A DNA stretch of 64,000 bases from an uncultured Candidatus Melainabacteria bacterium (lineage in GTDB: Bacteria > Cyanobacteriota > Vampirovibrionia > Gastranaerophilales > Gastranaerophilaceae): assembly GCA_934754515.1 (NCBI GenBank), contig CAKVIG010000001.1, positions 222,605 through 286,604 of the forward strand. Reading direction: 5' to 3'. Both the position numbers and the translations under genes were made by a program. Positions 48,613 through 57,449 of the stretch are shown one piece after another. Each line of letters opens with the position of its first letter. The stretch's first letter is position 1. The notes beneath the pieces are model-generated. The model was not told where the DNA came from. It searched no databases and worked only from the letters and a program-made list of their open reading frames with translations.

Positions 48613-51393
48613 ATGAGAAAGAGCGTTAAAATATTAACTGCAACTGTATGTTCGGCTGTTGTAATTGCAGGTTTTGGAGTTGGCACTTATCTTTATACTT
48701 TGCCAAAACTTGTTTCAAGCGCATGGCTAAATAAAGTTGCCGTAAAGGAAGCAACTGAGTTTTTAAAAGCGGATTTATCAATCAAAAACCCAAAACTTAC
48801 TACAAGTTTGAGTCCAAATGTTGGTTTTACTTTGGAAGAATTGACGCTTACGAAAAATAATAAACAAATACTTGCTCTTAATAATTTGGATACAGAACTT
48901 TCTTTCAAAGATATCTGGGCAAAACGTATTATTGTAAAAAAACTTTTTGCAGATAATATTTTTGTAAATGCATCTGATTTGATGGCGATTTTGCCTAAAC
49001 AAGAGCAGAAAGAAGAAAAACCGAGCGAGTTTAATTTAGATTTGTTTTCCACAATTTTTGGCGTGAGAAAATGCGTGATTACATACAACATGGATGATGT
49101 TGGGATAAAATTTGACGCACAGAATATTCTTTTGGATAGAACCAAGGCTAAAAAATATTTGCATTTTGATTTTGATTTCTTTATGACAAAAGGACAAGAT
49201 ACAATAAAAGTTTCTGCTGATGATAAACATTGTATTTATATGGGCAATGGGGAATTACACATTGATAAATTTCCGATAGAAATAGATAAATCAAAAATCG
49301 TAATCGACGCTTTTGCTTCAAGAAAAGCCGGCATGAATTTGAATATTTCATCTAAAAATTTTAGCGCACGTGATATTTATAATATCGCAGCTTCTAATAT
49401 AATTATGCCAAACGGTAAGGAAATGCTTGCGCCGATTTGTGACGTAAGTGGAAGTGTGGATTTTAACGTACATTTAACCTCTAAAAATATTCGTGGAGAT
49501 ATTAATGTAAATGAATCAGAATTCAAGATAAAAGATTTAATGAAGATGCCGGTAAAAATTACGCAGGGTATTGTTGAAATCGGCAACAAAGATATTACTC
49601 TCAAAGACTTTAAAGGGTATTATAATAACAAAACCAATGATACTTTAACGATGGAAGGTAGTGTTAAAGATTATTGGAAAACTTGTGATACGAAAATTGT
49701 TTCGGATATTTTTGTGAACGACGATTTCTTTAGAGATTATGTTTCAAAAATGTTGGGTTCCCCAATCAATTTGGTAGGTGATGCAGGTTCAAGACTGACT
49801 TTGACTTCTAAAAACGGCTCTTGTGATATTCTTTGGTACTTCTTGCTAAAAGAAGGTGAAGGCTTTAAATTAGGCGACCAATCAATGGTTTTGCAAGATT
49901 ATAAAACTCTTTTCAAAGTTGATTTAAGTGTTGTAAAAAATATTTTAAAAATAAACACAATTGATTATTTTATAACAAATGAATTAAAAAAAGGTATGAC
50001 ACCGGTGCTTTCAATAAACGGAAATCTTGATATGGCGGATAATATGAAGCTTCAAGACATTCATTTGAAAATTCCGCGTCCGCTTCCGAGTGAATTTTTA
50101 AATTTTTTAGCAGGTCAAAAGATTTTTAAAAAAGGGACTATTACAGGCGAAATGGGTGTGATTAATACGGGTGAGTTTCCTGTAATGGAAGGAGTTATAA
50201 CTCTTGATAAAGTTAGAATCCCATCTCAAAGACTTTTTATCAAATCAGCTAAAATTGGTGCTAAAGGCGATAAACTCGGGGCGATTGCAGAAGGAAAATT
50301 TAAACGCTCAAAATATAATTTTAAAGGTTATATCGTAAATGATTTAAGGCTGCCAATTATAGTAAAGTATGTAGACTTAGATGTTGATAATATTGATTTA
50401 GAAAGGTTTTTGGCGAATAGTCAAGCGAGCGTTTCAGCTTCAACATCAGCCCCCACCCTAGCCCTCCCCCGTGGAGAGGGAACGGTGCAAGACGCGTCAG
50501 ACAGTGAGTCAGACAATGTTGATGTTCCAACATTTCAAAAGGGTTTGATTATTGTTGAAAAATGCATGTTAAATCTTGAAAATGGAAAATACAAAAACGT
50601 TCATTTCGGCAATCTGCATGCAAATTTAACGCTTGATAAAGATGGAATTTTGAATTTGCAATCAAACAAATTTGATATTGCGGAAGGTATTTCAACGCTA
50701 AAAGTCCGCGCAGATCTAATTAAAAACAAATATTATTTAAGACTTGGCGTAAAAGACGTTAATTCAACCGTTATGGCGGACGCTCTTTTAGGCTTGCCTA
50801 GAGAAATCTCGGGAAAAGCAATGGGATTAGTTGAAATCAATTCTGATGCTAGTCTTAAACTTAATGGTGACATTAAATTTAATATTCAAAACGGTACGAT
50901 TGAAAAAATCGGATATGTGGAATATATTTTAAAGGTTGCATCATTATTTAGAAATCCGCTTGTAATGATTTCTCCGACTACATTTGGCGATTTGGTTAAC
51001 ATTCCTGACGGTAAATTTGATGTGATTAAGGGCGAGTTGAAACTTAAAGACAACGTTATTGAAAGAATGATGATAAAATCTTCTGCAAAACAACTTGGTT
51101 CATTTATTATCGGAAGATACGATTTGAACACAAATGACGCGTCTTTAAGAATTTATACAAAAATGTCAAATAAAGGCGAAGGCTTTGCAGGATTTTTGAG
51201 AAATATATCTTTAAATAGTTTGGCAAATAAAATTTCTTCAAGTGAAAGAAATGAAGGCAATTATTATTCGTCTGAAATAGAACAAATACCTCAAATTGAT
51301 GCAGACGAAAAAGACGCTCAAATCTTTTTAACAAAAGTCGATGGTGATGTGATTAATTTTAACTTCTTATCTTCTTTGAAGAGGATTAAATAA
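48613..51393 (+). CDS. AsmA-like membrane-anchored protein with an in-frame repeat insertion
   Basis: A 926-residue protein with an N-terminal membrane anchor (about 5-28) and a long beta-rich body of the AsmA/TamB-like kind (bridge proteins for lipid transport or outer-membrane homeostasis). Typical stretches are TLEELTLTKNNKQILALNNL near the start and GKAMGLVEINSDASLKLNGD, KLKDNVIERMMIKSSAKQ near the end. At about 613-625 the sequence APTLALPRGEGT is encoded by a CCCTCTCC-family repeat (50450-50485), in frame and in a low-complexity Ser/Asp-rich loop. It starts with a leaderless ATG and ends two bases before the convergent uvrC stop. Confidence 0.8.
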   Translation: MRKSVKILTATVCSAVVIAGFGVGTYLYTLPKLVSSAWLNKVAVKEATEFLKADLSIKNPKLTTSLSPNVGFTLEELTLTKNNKQILALNNLDTELSFKDIWAKRIIVKKLFADNIFVNASDLMAILPKQEQKEEKPSEFNLDLFSTIFGVRKCVITYNMDDVGIKFDAQNILLDRTKAKKYLHFDFDFFMTKGQDTIKVSADDKHCIYMGNGELHIDKFPIEIDKSKIVIDAFASRKAGMNLNISSKNFSARDIYNIAASNIIMPNGKEMLAPICDVSGSVDFNVHLTSKNIRGDINVNESEFKIKDLMKMPVKITQGIVEIGNKDITLKDFKGYYNNKTNDTLTMEGSVKDYWKTCDTKIVSDIFVNDDFFRDYVSKMLGSPINLVGDAGSRLTLTSKNGSCDILWYFLLKEGEGFKLGDQSMVLQDYKTLFKVDLSVVKNILKINTIDYFITNELKKGMTPVLSINGNLDMADNMKLQDIHLKIPRPLPSEFLNFLAGQKIFKKGTITGEMGVINTGEFPVMEGVITLDKVRIPSQRLFIKSAKIGAKGDKLGAIAEGKFKRSKYNFKGYIVNDLRLPIIVKYVDLDVDNIDLERFLANSQASVSASTSAPTLALPRGEGTVQDASDSESDNVDVPTFQKGLIIVEKCMLNLENGKYKNVHFGNLHANLTLDKDGILNLQSNKFDIAEGISTLKVRADLIKNKYYLRLGVKDVNSTVMADALLGLPREISGKAMGLVEINSDASLKLNGDIKFNIQNGTIEKIGYVEYILKVASLFRNPLVMISPTTFGDLVNIPDGKFDVIKGELKLKDNVIERMMIKSSAKQLGSFIIGRYDLNTNDASLRIYTKMSNKGEGFAGFLRNISLNSLANKISSSERNEGNYYSSEIEQIPQIDADEKDAQIFLTKVDGDVINFNFLSSLKRIK
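50450..50485. repeat. CCCTCTCC-family repeat fragment inside the AsmA-like gene
   Basis: CCCCCACCCTAGCCCTCCCC and GTGGAGAGGGAACG match the end of the intergenic element at 6013-6199 (in reverse). It adds about 12 codons (APTLALPRGEGT) without a frameshift. Confidence 0.75.
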
Positions 51394-51395
51394 AG

Positions 51396-53066
51396 TTATT
51401 TCCCTTCTTTCAACTTTTTAGACCTCAAATCTCTATGGAATGTAATTGCAAATCTGTGTGCTTCATCTCTTATTCGTTGGATTAAATATAGCGCGTTAGA
51501 ATCTCTAGGTAGTAAAATTGAGTCTGATTGATTTGGCAAAAATACTTCTTCTTCGCGTTTAGCGAGAGAAACAAAGTCAATTCCGCCTTTGCCAACTTTT
51601 ACTCCCATTTCTTCAACGATTTGCATAACGCTTGATAACTGACCTTTACCGCCATCAATAATAATTAAATCAGGTTTTTCCCACTTAGGTTCACCTAATC
51701 TTGAAAGTCTGCGCGAAAGAACTTCTTTCATAGACAAAAAGTCATCCGGCTTTCCTTCTGTAGATTTGATTTTGAATTTTCTATAAGCAGTTTTTTTCGG
51801 TAAACCGTTTTGAAAAACAACCATAGAAGCAACTGTGTTTGTTCCTTGAATATGTGAGATATCATAGCATTCAATACGATTAGGGAAGTTTGTAAGCTGC
51901 AATTTTTCAGCCAAATACGAACCGACTTCATTAAAATCATCTCTGATTTGCGCCATTTTTTTAAGCTTTGCATTTTCTAAAAGATTCGTTGCATTTTTTA
52001 GCGCAAGTTCATAAAGTTCTTTAAACTTTCCTTTTCCATAACTTATTGTAATTTTTTTACCTGAAAGAATTTTTAACCAATCCTGATAAAGTTCCTTTTC
52101 TCCAACTTCTTCCAAATCTTTTGAAATTATTCTATCAGGAAATTCTAACTTGAGATTTGTATAATAATCTCTAAAGAAGGTTTCAAAATATTCTGTTTTA
52201 TCGACATTATCTACAAAATAAGTAAAGTCTTTTTTATCAATCAATCGACCTTCTCTAACCATCATAATTACGATTGCGAGAATTCCGTCTTCATAAATTA
52301 CTGCAATAATATCCTCGTTGAGTTTAGTATTTTCATAAACAACTTTTTGTCTTTCCAAAGTTTTTTGTAAATCCAAATAACTGTCACGCATTTTTGCAGC
52401 TTTTTCAAACTGTTCAGATTCTGCGTATTTCTGCATTTGAACTTGAATTTGTTTTAAAAGCTCGGACTGTTTGCCACTCAAAAATAACTCAACCTGTTGA
52501 ATAAGTTTTTGGTATTCTTCCGGAGTAACTTTGCCTTGGCAAGGTGCAAGACATTTTCCGATGTGATAATAAAGACAAGGACGGTTTGTAAATTTTGGCG
52601 TTTTACATTGTTTTAAAGGAAATAATCTTTTTAAAAAATCAAGCGTTGCATACATCGCGCCAACATCGGTATAAGGCCCGTAAAATCTGCCTTTATCAGG
52701 ATTTAAATTCTTTTTGCGCACAACTTGAATGCGCGGAAAATCTTCATCTGTGATTAGAAAATAAGGATATTTTTTGTCATCTTTTAAAAGAATGTTGTAC
52801 TTTGGCTTGTGCTGTTTAATTAAATGAGATTCTAATATTAAAGCTTCGACTTCAGAGTCGGTAATAATGTATTCCAACTTTTCAATTTGTGAAACTAAAA
52901 TATTTGTTTTAGGACTCTCATGTTGTTTATGAAAATAACTGTAAACTCGCCTTTTTAAGTTTTTTGCTTTGCCGACATAAATAATAGTACCTTCTTTATC
53001 ATAGTAAAGATAGCACCCCGGTTGAGTCGGTACGAGTTTAATTTGTTCCAATAAAGCTTCGTTCAT
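51396..53066 (-). CDS. uvrC: Excinuclease ABC subunit C lacking the C-terminal HhH domain
   Basis: UvrC makes both cuts in nucleotide-excision repair. The 556 residues include the GIY-YIG nuclease (GCYLYYDKEGTIIYVGKAKN), the Cys cluster CLYYHIGKCLAPCQG, the UVR helix pair (ESEQFEKAAKMRDSYLDLQK) and the RNase H-like domain (ECYDISHIQGTNTVASMVVF, LIIIDGGKGQLSS, RIRDEAHRFAITFHR). The protein ends only ten residues after that, so the tandem helix-hairpin-helix domain, normally the last 50-60 residues, is absent. It starts at ATG 53066. The convergent AsmA-like gene stops two bases away, so the loss may reflect a deletion at the gene border. Confidence 0.93.
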   Translation of the reverse strand: MNEALLEQIKLVPTQPGCYLYYDKEGTIIYVGKAKNLKRRVYSYFHKQHESPKTNILVSQIEKLEYIITDSEVEALILESHLIKQHKPKYNILLKDDKKYPYFLITDEDFPRIQVVRKKNLNPDKGRFYGPYTDVGAMYATLDFLKRLFPLKQCKTPKFTNRPCLYYHIGKCLAPCQGKVTPEEYQKLIQQVELFLSGKQSELLKQIQVQMQKYAESEQFEKAAKMRDSYLDLQKTLERQKVVYENTKLNEDIIAVIYEDGILAIVIMMVREGRLIDKKDFTYFVDNVDKTEYFETFFRDYYTNLKLEFPDRIISKDLEEVGEKELYQDWLKILSGKKITISYGKGKFKELYELALKNATNLLENAKLKKMAQIRDDFNEVGSYLAEKLQLTNFPNRIECYDISHIQGTNTVASMVVFQNGLPKKTAYRKFKIKSTEGKPDDFLSMKEVLSRRLSRLGEPKWEKPDLIIIDGGKGQLSSVMQIVEEMGVKVGKGGIDFVSLAKREEEVFLPNQSDSILLPRDSNALYLIQRIRDEAHRFAITFHRDLRSKKLKEGK

Positions 53067-53097
53067 AGTTAATATTATACAACATTTATTTAAAAGC

Positions 53098-53127
53098 AAA
53101 ATAGGATGGCTTTTGCCATCCTATTTT
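53098..53127 (-). terminator. Terminator after the winged-helix gene
   Basis: AAAATAGGATGGC-TTTT-GCCATCCTATTTT: 13-bp stem with tetraloop, downstream of the leftward gene at 53150-53377 and before uvrC. Confidence 0.88.
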
Positions 53128-53149
53128 AAATCTATTCAGTTAAATCAAA

Positions 53150-53377
53150 CTATCTTAATTTTACAGTTACTGATTTAGCTTTTTGAGTGTATTCTAGTTT
53201 ATCTTCTCTTGATAACCAGCCTAAACCCATTTCAGCAAAGTTTTCGTTTAAGCTAAGGTCTTTTTTCATTTTATTGATTGAAACTTCACCTTTGTTTGAA
53301 AGGTAGTTGTAAATTTGACCAGCTGATTCAATAATTTGTTCTTGGATACCTTTTCTGTCTTCTTTAACTTTTGCCAT
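53150..53377 (-). CDS. Small winged-helix protein (DUF2582-like)
   Basis: A 75-residue protein that fits the winged helix-turn-helix family DUF2582: GQIYNYLSNKGEVSINKMKK, then LNENFAEMGLGWLSREDKLE and a final strand YTQKAKSVTVKLR. The family is small, conserved in bacteria and archaea, and of unknown function; nucleic-acid or ATPase-linked roles are suggested by the fold alone. AAGGAG precedes the ATG at 53377. Its own terminator separates it from uvrC. Confidence 0.82.
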   Translation of the reverse strand: MAKVKEDRKGIQEQIIESAGQIYNYLSNKGEVSINKMKKDLSLNENFAEMGLGWLSREDKLEYTQKAKSVTVKLR

Positions 53378-53496
53378 TTTAAATCTCCTTCTTAAATAGT
53401 GTCGTCTGTAAAAACTTACCCCCTCATTGTAGTAAAAATTTTCTAGTTTTGCAATACTTTTAAAAGGCGTTTGTGATAAAATAGTCCATAAGGAGT

Positions 53497-56400
53497 ATGT
53501 TATTAAATTTTATTAAAGTCGATTTTCGCACTAAAATTTTAGTCGATAAATATTCAGAACTTATTTCTGTTGGCGTGAAACCATCAGAAATATTGGTGCT
53601 TGTCCAAAATTCAACTTTAAAAAAACAATTTAGCGACCAAGTTTTAGAAAAAATTAATGTTAACGCTATCGAAAAATTAAACATACATTCTTTCTTTTCA
53701 ATCGTTTATAATACTCTGATTGAAAACTGGTGTTTTATAGAAAATGCAATCCCGTCAGATAAACATTTTATCCTCCCAAACCTTGTAGGATTAGAGGTTT
53801 CACAGTTTTTACTAAAAGATATTTTAAAGAAAGTTGACGTAAAAGGTTATAATTCTAAAAAGTCTTTGCTTCACCAGATTTTTAGAAGATATTCGCTTAT
53901 TGTTCAGAATAATTTGACAAACGAAGAAGTAAAAGAGCGTTCAAAAATTTTGAAAGAATCTTTTGCAGAAGATGCGGAAATTATCATAAAAAGATTATTG
54001 TCTTCGACTCTAAAAAACAGAAGTTTAGACTATTTGAGGCAAACACTTATTTTTAATCATGTTTATAAACATACAGATTATTTTACAAATATTAAATACC
54101 TGCTTGTAGATGATGCGGATGAAATGACGCCTGTTTGTTTTGATTTTATCAAGTGTTTAAAACCGCAACTTAAAGATTGGATTATTTGTTTTGATTCATT
54201 AGGGTCAAGCAGATGCGGGTATTTGAGTGCGGATACGTCGATTGATTTTAAATTGAAAGAAGTTTTTGGGGAAGATATTATTAGTGATTATAAAAAATTG
54301 AAAAGTTTTTCACCTCACCCTAGCCCTCTCCTCAAAGGAGAGGGAATGACCACAGACGCTCAATCTTTGTCAAACAATTTTCCACAAGGCGAAATAATTT
54401 TTTCAAACATATTAGAAAATAAGCATGAAAGATTAGAAAATTTTACATTAACTTCTCTGTCTAAACGTGCAGAAATATTAGATTACACGATTGAAAAGAT
54501 ACAAAACTTATTCAAAAAAAACATCTTGCCAAAAGATATTACGATAATAACTCCGCTTCAAGACGACATGCTTCATTTTACTTTGAGAGAAAATCTGAAA
54601 TGTAATCTTCTTTTCTTATCAGGCAGCGAAAAACTTATTGATAACCAACTTGTAAAAGCAAGTTTGAACATCCTAAAACTTATGCTGGGTTTGGAAATTA
54701 CAGAGATGGATTTGCGCGTAATTTTATCAGATTATGTCGGAATTCCGATAAAATATTGCCACAAGATTTTAGAAGTTTACAAACAATCAGGACTTCTTCC
54801 CGTGATGAAACTTGATTTTTACGACGATAAGTATCAGAAATTTTACGAAGCATTTGAAAATGTAAAAGAAAAAGTTGAGAGTGGAAAATGTAAACTTTCT
54901 AACGCAGTTTATACAATGTTTTACAGCGTTGTAAGCTACGTTGATGAAACGAAAATTAACAAGTTTAATTTCTTTATTAAACAATTAAAAGATTTTGAAA
55001 GTGTTTTAGGTTGGAAAAATGTAATAGAACGCGCTAATGAAATTATTGTTCAAATTGAAAACTCAATTATTGCAGAAAATCCAAGCTCTACTTTAGATAT
55101 TAAAGATGACGATTTAATTGTAGCAACACCTCAAAAAATTATTGATAATAAAATTTCTACAAAATATCAGTTTTGGCTCGATGTTTCACATTCGGATTGG
55201 GTAAAAAACGACACAGGACCTTTGTATAACGCTTGGGTAATGCAGGCAGACTGGACAAAAGATGAATACACAATTGAAGATGATATATTTTTATCAAAGC
55301 AAAAAACTGCAAGAATTTTGAGAAAATTATTATTGCTCGCTAAAAATCATATTTGGGCTTGTTCAAGTTTGTTTGATCCTACAGGTGCTGAAAACTTAGG
55401 CGGAATTGAAGACTATTTAGTAGGCGGAGATGATAGCGAACAAGTAGAAGAAAAGAAAGTTTTCAAAATTGTTCCGCGTGATGACCAAAAACCTGTTCTA
55501 GAGTATAAAAAAGGCTCAATGGCAATTTCTGCAGTTCCGGGTGCCGGAAAAACCACGATTTTACTTGCGCTTATTATAAAACTTATTAATCGTGGAGTTG
55601 TTCCGACAAATATTTTTGTTTTAACTTATATGGACTCTGCTGCTAGAAACTTTAGGGAACGCATAAAAAACATGTGCCCAAATTCTAATACATTACCAAA
55701 CATAAGCACAATTCACGGACTGGCTTTAAAAATCTTAAAAGAAAATTCAAATTATGAAAGATTAAATTTGTCTTCCGATTTTGATATTTGTGATGATACG
55801 CAAAGAATGAGAATAATTAAAGGAATCGTGGGCAAATTTACTAAAACTGAAATGGAAGAATTTGATCGTGCAATTTCTGTTCTTAAACTCCAAGAAGGTA
55901 ATATTGACACACCTTCTACCGACAAAAAGATTGACAAATTTAAAACATTTTTTAAAGAATATCAAGCTCAATTGAGAGAAGGAAATTTGATTGATTATGA
56001 TGATATTTTGATTATGTCAGTTAAATTGCTCGAACAAAATCCTGATATTTTAGAATACTATCAAAATATTTGCGAATATATTATTGAAGATGAAGCGCAA
56101 GACTCTTCAGGAGTTCAACAAAAATTAATCGGACTTTTAAGCGGAAAACATAAGAATTTGATTCGTTGCGGTGATATTAACCAGGCAATTACTACAACTT
56201 TTTCTAACGCAGATGTGGAAGGTTTTAGAGCATTTATTAAAAATGCAGATACAACAGTAGAAATGAACCACTCTCAGCGTTGCACGCAAGACGTTATGAC
56301 TTTGGCAAATAATCTTGTAGATTTCGGAAACGGAATTTTACCAAAAGCATTTTTTACAAGTTATATGCAGGGAGTTAAAGGTAAAAATCCGGAAAGTGAA

Positions 56401-57399
56401 AATGCGATTTATTCTAAGATTTTTGAGAATGCGTTTGCTGAAAGAAATTTTGTATTAAAAGAAATCAAAAATATTTTAACAAGAAATAAAGATGCGACTA
56501 TCGGAATTTTATTGAGGAACAATTTTCAAGTTGCCAATTGGACGCATTTTATTAATGATGCCGGTTTAAAAACTATTACCAGAAGCGAATCTTTAGGACA
56601 AAAAGGCGTATTTAATACAATATATTCAATTTTGAAATTTATCCAAAATCCTTTTGATAACGAAGTTTTGGTTTCCACTTATGAAACACTTTCAGACTTA
56701 GGATTTTATCGTCAAAGATTGCAGTTGGAAATTAGAAATTCAGAAACTCCGTTTATTGAAAAAGATGGTGATGATATAGAATCAACGAGCCTTTCACAAT
56801 TCTTGTGGGATATGCAATATTGGCTAAACTCATCAACGCTTCCTTTGGAAGAATTAGTTATAAGAATCGGGTTATTCTACTATACAAGCGATATTGAGAA
56901 ATCTAATGTGTATTTGATAGCAACGCTTGTAAAACGCTTGAACGCCAGCGGTAAATTTGATTTAACGTTACAAAGATTGGAAGAACTTTCTAAGAAACCT
57001 TCTTTAAGCGGTTTTAAATTCTTCTCGGAAGAAGAAGATAAGGACGCTGCAAAAGGCAAAGTTCAAATTATGACTCTGCATAAATCTAAGGGTGATGAGT
57101 TTGAATACGTATTTTTGCCTGAAATGGCAGAAAAAAATCTTTCAATTGATGTAAATCAAGCTAAACTTAAAGCCTCATCTTTATTTATGGAGGAAGTTAA
57201 ATCGTTTAATCCGAATTATAAACGCAAATCGGAATTAGAACTTAAAGAATTTAATTCTGAAGAAAGTTTAAGACTTTTGTATGTTGCGATTACTCGTGCG
57301 CAAAAGAAATTATTTATAACAACATCTGCAAAAGCAAAAGGTTGGGGTAATAAAGAGGTTGAACAAAGCCCAAGTGTTATATTTTCTGGAGTATTATAA
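53497..57399 (+). CDS. Large UvrD-like helicase with an extra N-terminal half and an in-frame repeat insertion
   Basis: A 1300-residue protein. The C-terminal half (about 665-1300) is a superfamily 1A helicase: Walker A AVPGAGKTTILL (near 681), Ia TYMDSAARNFRERI, STIHGLALKIL, Walker B IIEDEAQDSSGVQQ, MNHSQRC, motif V MTLHKSKGDEFEYVFLPEM and motif VI EESLRLLYVAITRAQKK. The N-terminal half also looks like a helicase/AddB-type fold (ILVLVQNSTLKKQF, YLLVDDADEMTPV) but without an ATP loop. It probably acts in recombination or repair. At residues about 272-286, SPHPSPLLKGEGMTT comes from a CCCTCTCC repeat. AGGAG is unusually close (one base) to the ATG. Confidence 0.85.
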   Translation: MLLNFIKVDFRTKILVDKYSELISVGVKPSEILVLVQNSTLKKQFSDQVLEKINVNAIEKLNIHSFFSIVYNTLIENWCFIENAIPSDKHFILPNLVGLEVSQFLLKDILKKVDVKGYNSKKSLLHQIFRRYSLIVQNNLTNEEVKERSKILKESFAEDAEIIIKRLLSSTLKNRSLDYLRQTLIFNHVYKHTDYFTNIKYLLVDDADEMTPVCFDFIKCLKPQLKDWIICFDSLGSSRCGYLSADTSIDFKLKEVFGEDIISDYKKLKSFSPHPSPLLKGEGMTTDAQSLSNNFPQGEIIFSNILENKHERLENFTLTSLSKRAEILDYTIEKIQNLFKKNILPKDITIITPLQDDMLHFTLRENLKCNLLFLSGSEKLIDNQLVKASLNILKLMLGLEITEMDLRVILSDYVGIPIKYCHKILEVYKQSGLLPVMKLDFYDDKYQKFYEAFENVKEKVESGKCKLSNAVYTMFYSVVSYVDETKINKFNFFIKQLKDFESVLGWKNVIERANEIIVQIENSIIAENPSSTLDIKDDDLIVATPQKIIDNKISTKYQFWLDVSHSDWVKNDTGPLYNAWVMQADWTKDEYTIEDDIFLSKQKTARILRKLLLLAKNHIWACSSLFDPTGAENLGGIEDYLVGGDDSEQVEEKKVFKIVPRDDQKPVLEYKKGSMAISAVPGAGKTTILLALIIKLINRGVVPTNIFVLTYMDSAARNFRERIKNMCPNSNTLPNISTIHGLALKILKENSNYERLNLSSDFDICDDTQRMRIIKGIVGKFTKTEMEEFDRAISVLKLQEGNIDTPSTDKKIDKFKTFFKEYQAQLREGNLIDYDDILIMSVKLLEQNPDILEYYQNICEYIIEDEAQDSSGVQQKLIGLLSGKHKNLIRCGDINQAITTTFSNADVEGFRAFIKNADTTVEMNHSQRCTQDVMTLANNLVDFGNGILPKAFFTSYMQGVKGKNPESENAIYSKIFENAFAERNFVLKEIKNILTRNKDATIGILLRNNFQVANWTHFINDAGLKTITRSESLGQKGVFNTIYSILKFIQNPFDNEVLVSTYETLSDLGFYRQRLQLEIRNSETPFIEKDGDDIESTSLSQFLWDMQYWLNSSTLPLEELVIRIGLFYYTSDIEKSNVYLIATLVKRLNASGKFDLTLQRLEELSKKPSLSGFKFFSEEEDKDAAKGKVQIMTLHKSKGDEFEYVFLPEMAEKNLSIDVNQAKLKASSLFMEEVKSFNPNYKRKSELELKEFNSEESLRLLYVAITRAQKKLFITTSAKAKGWGNKEVEQSPSVIFSGVL
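54311..54352. repeat. CCCTCTCC-family repeat fragment inside the helicase gene
   Basis: CACCTCACCCTAGCCCTCTC and GGAGAGGGAATGACC equal the reverse of the 6165-6199 end of an intergenic element. The frame stays open (SPHPSPLLKGEGMTT). Confidence 0.8.
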
Positions 57400-57449
57400 A
57401 TTTTTGTATTAAAGTAGCAAAAAAAATCTTTACAGGATTTTAAACAAAT

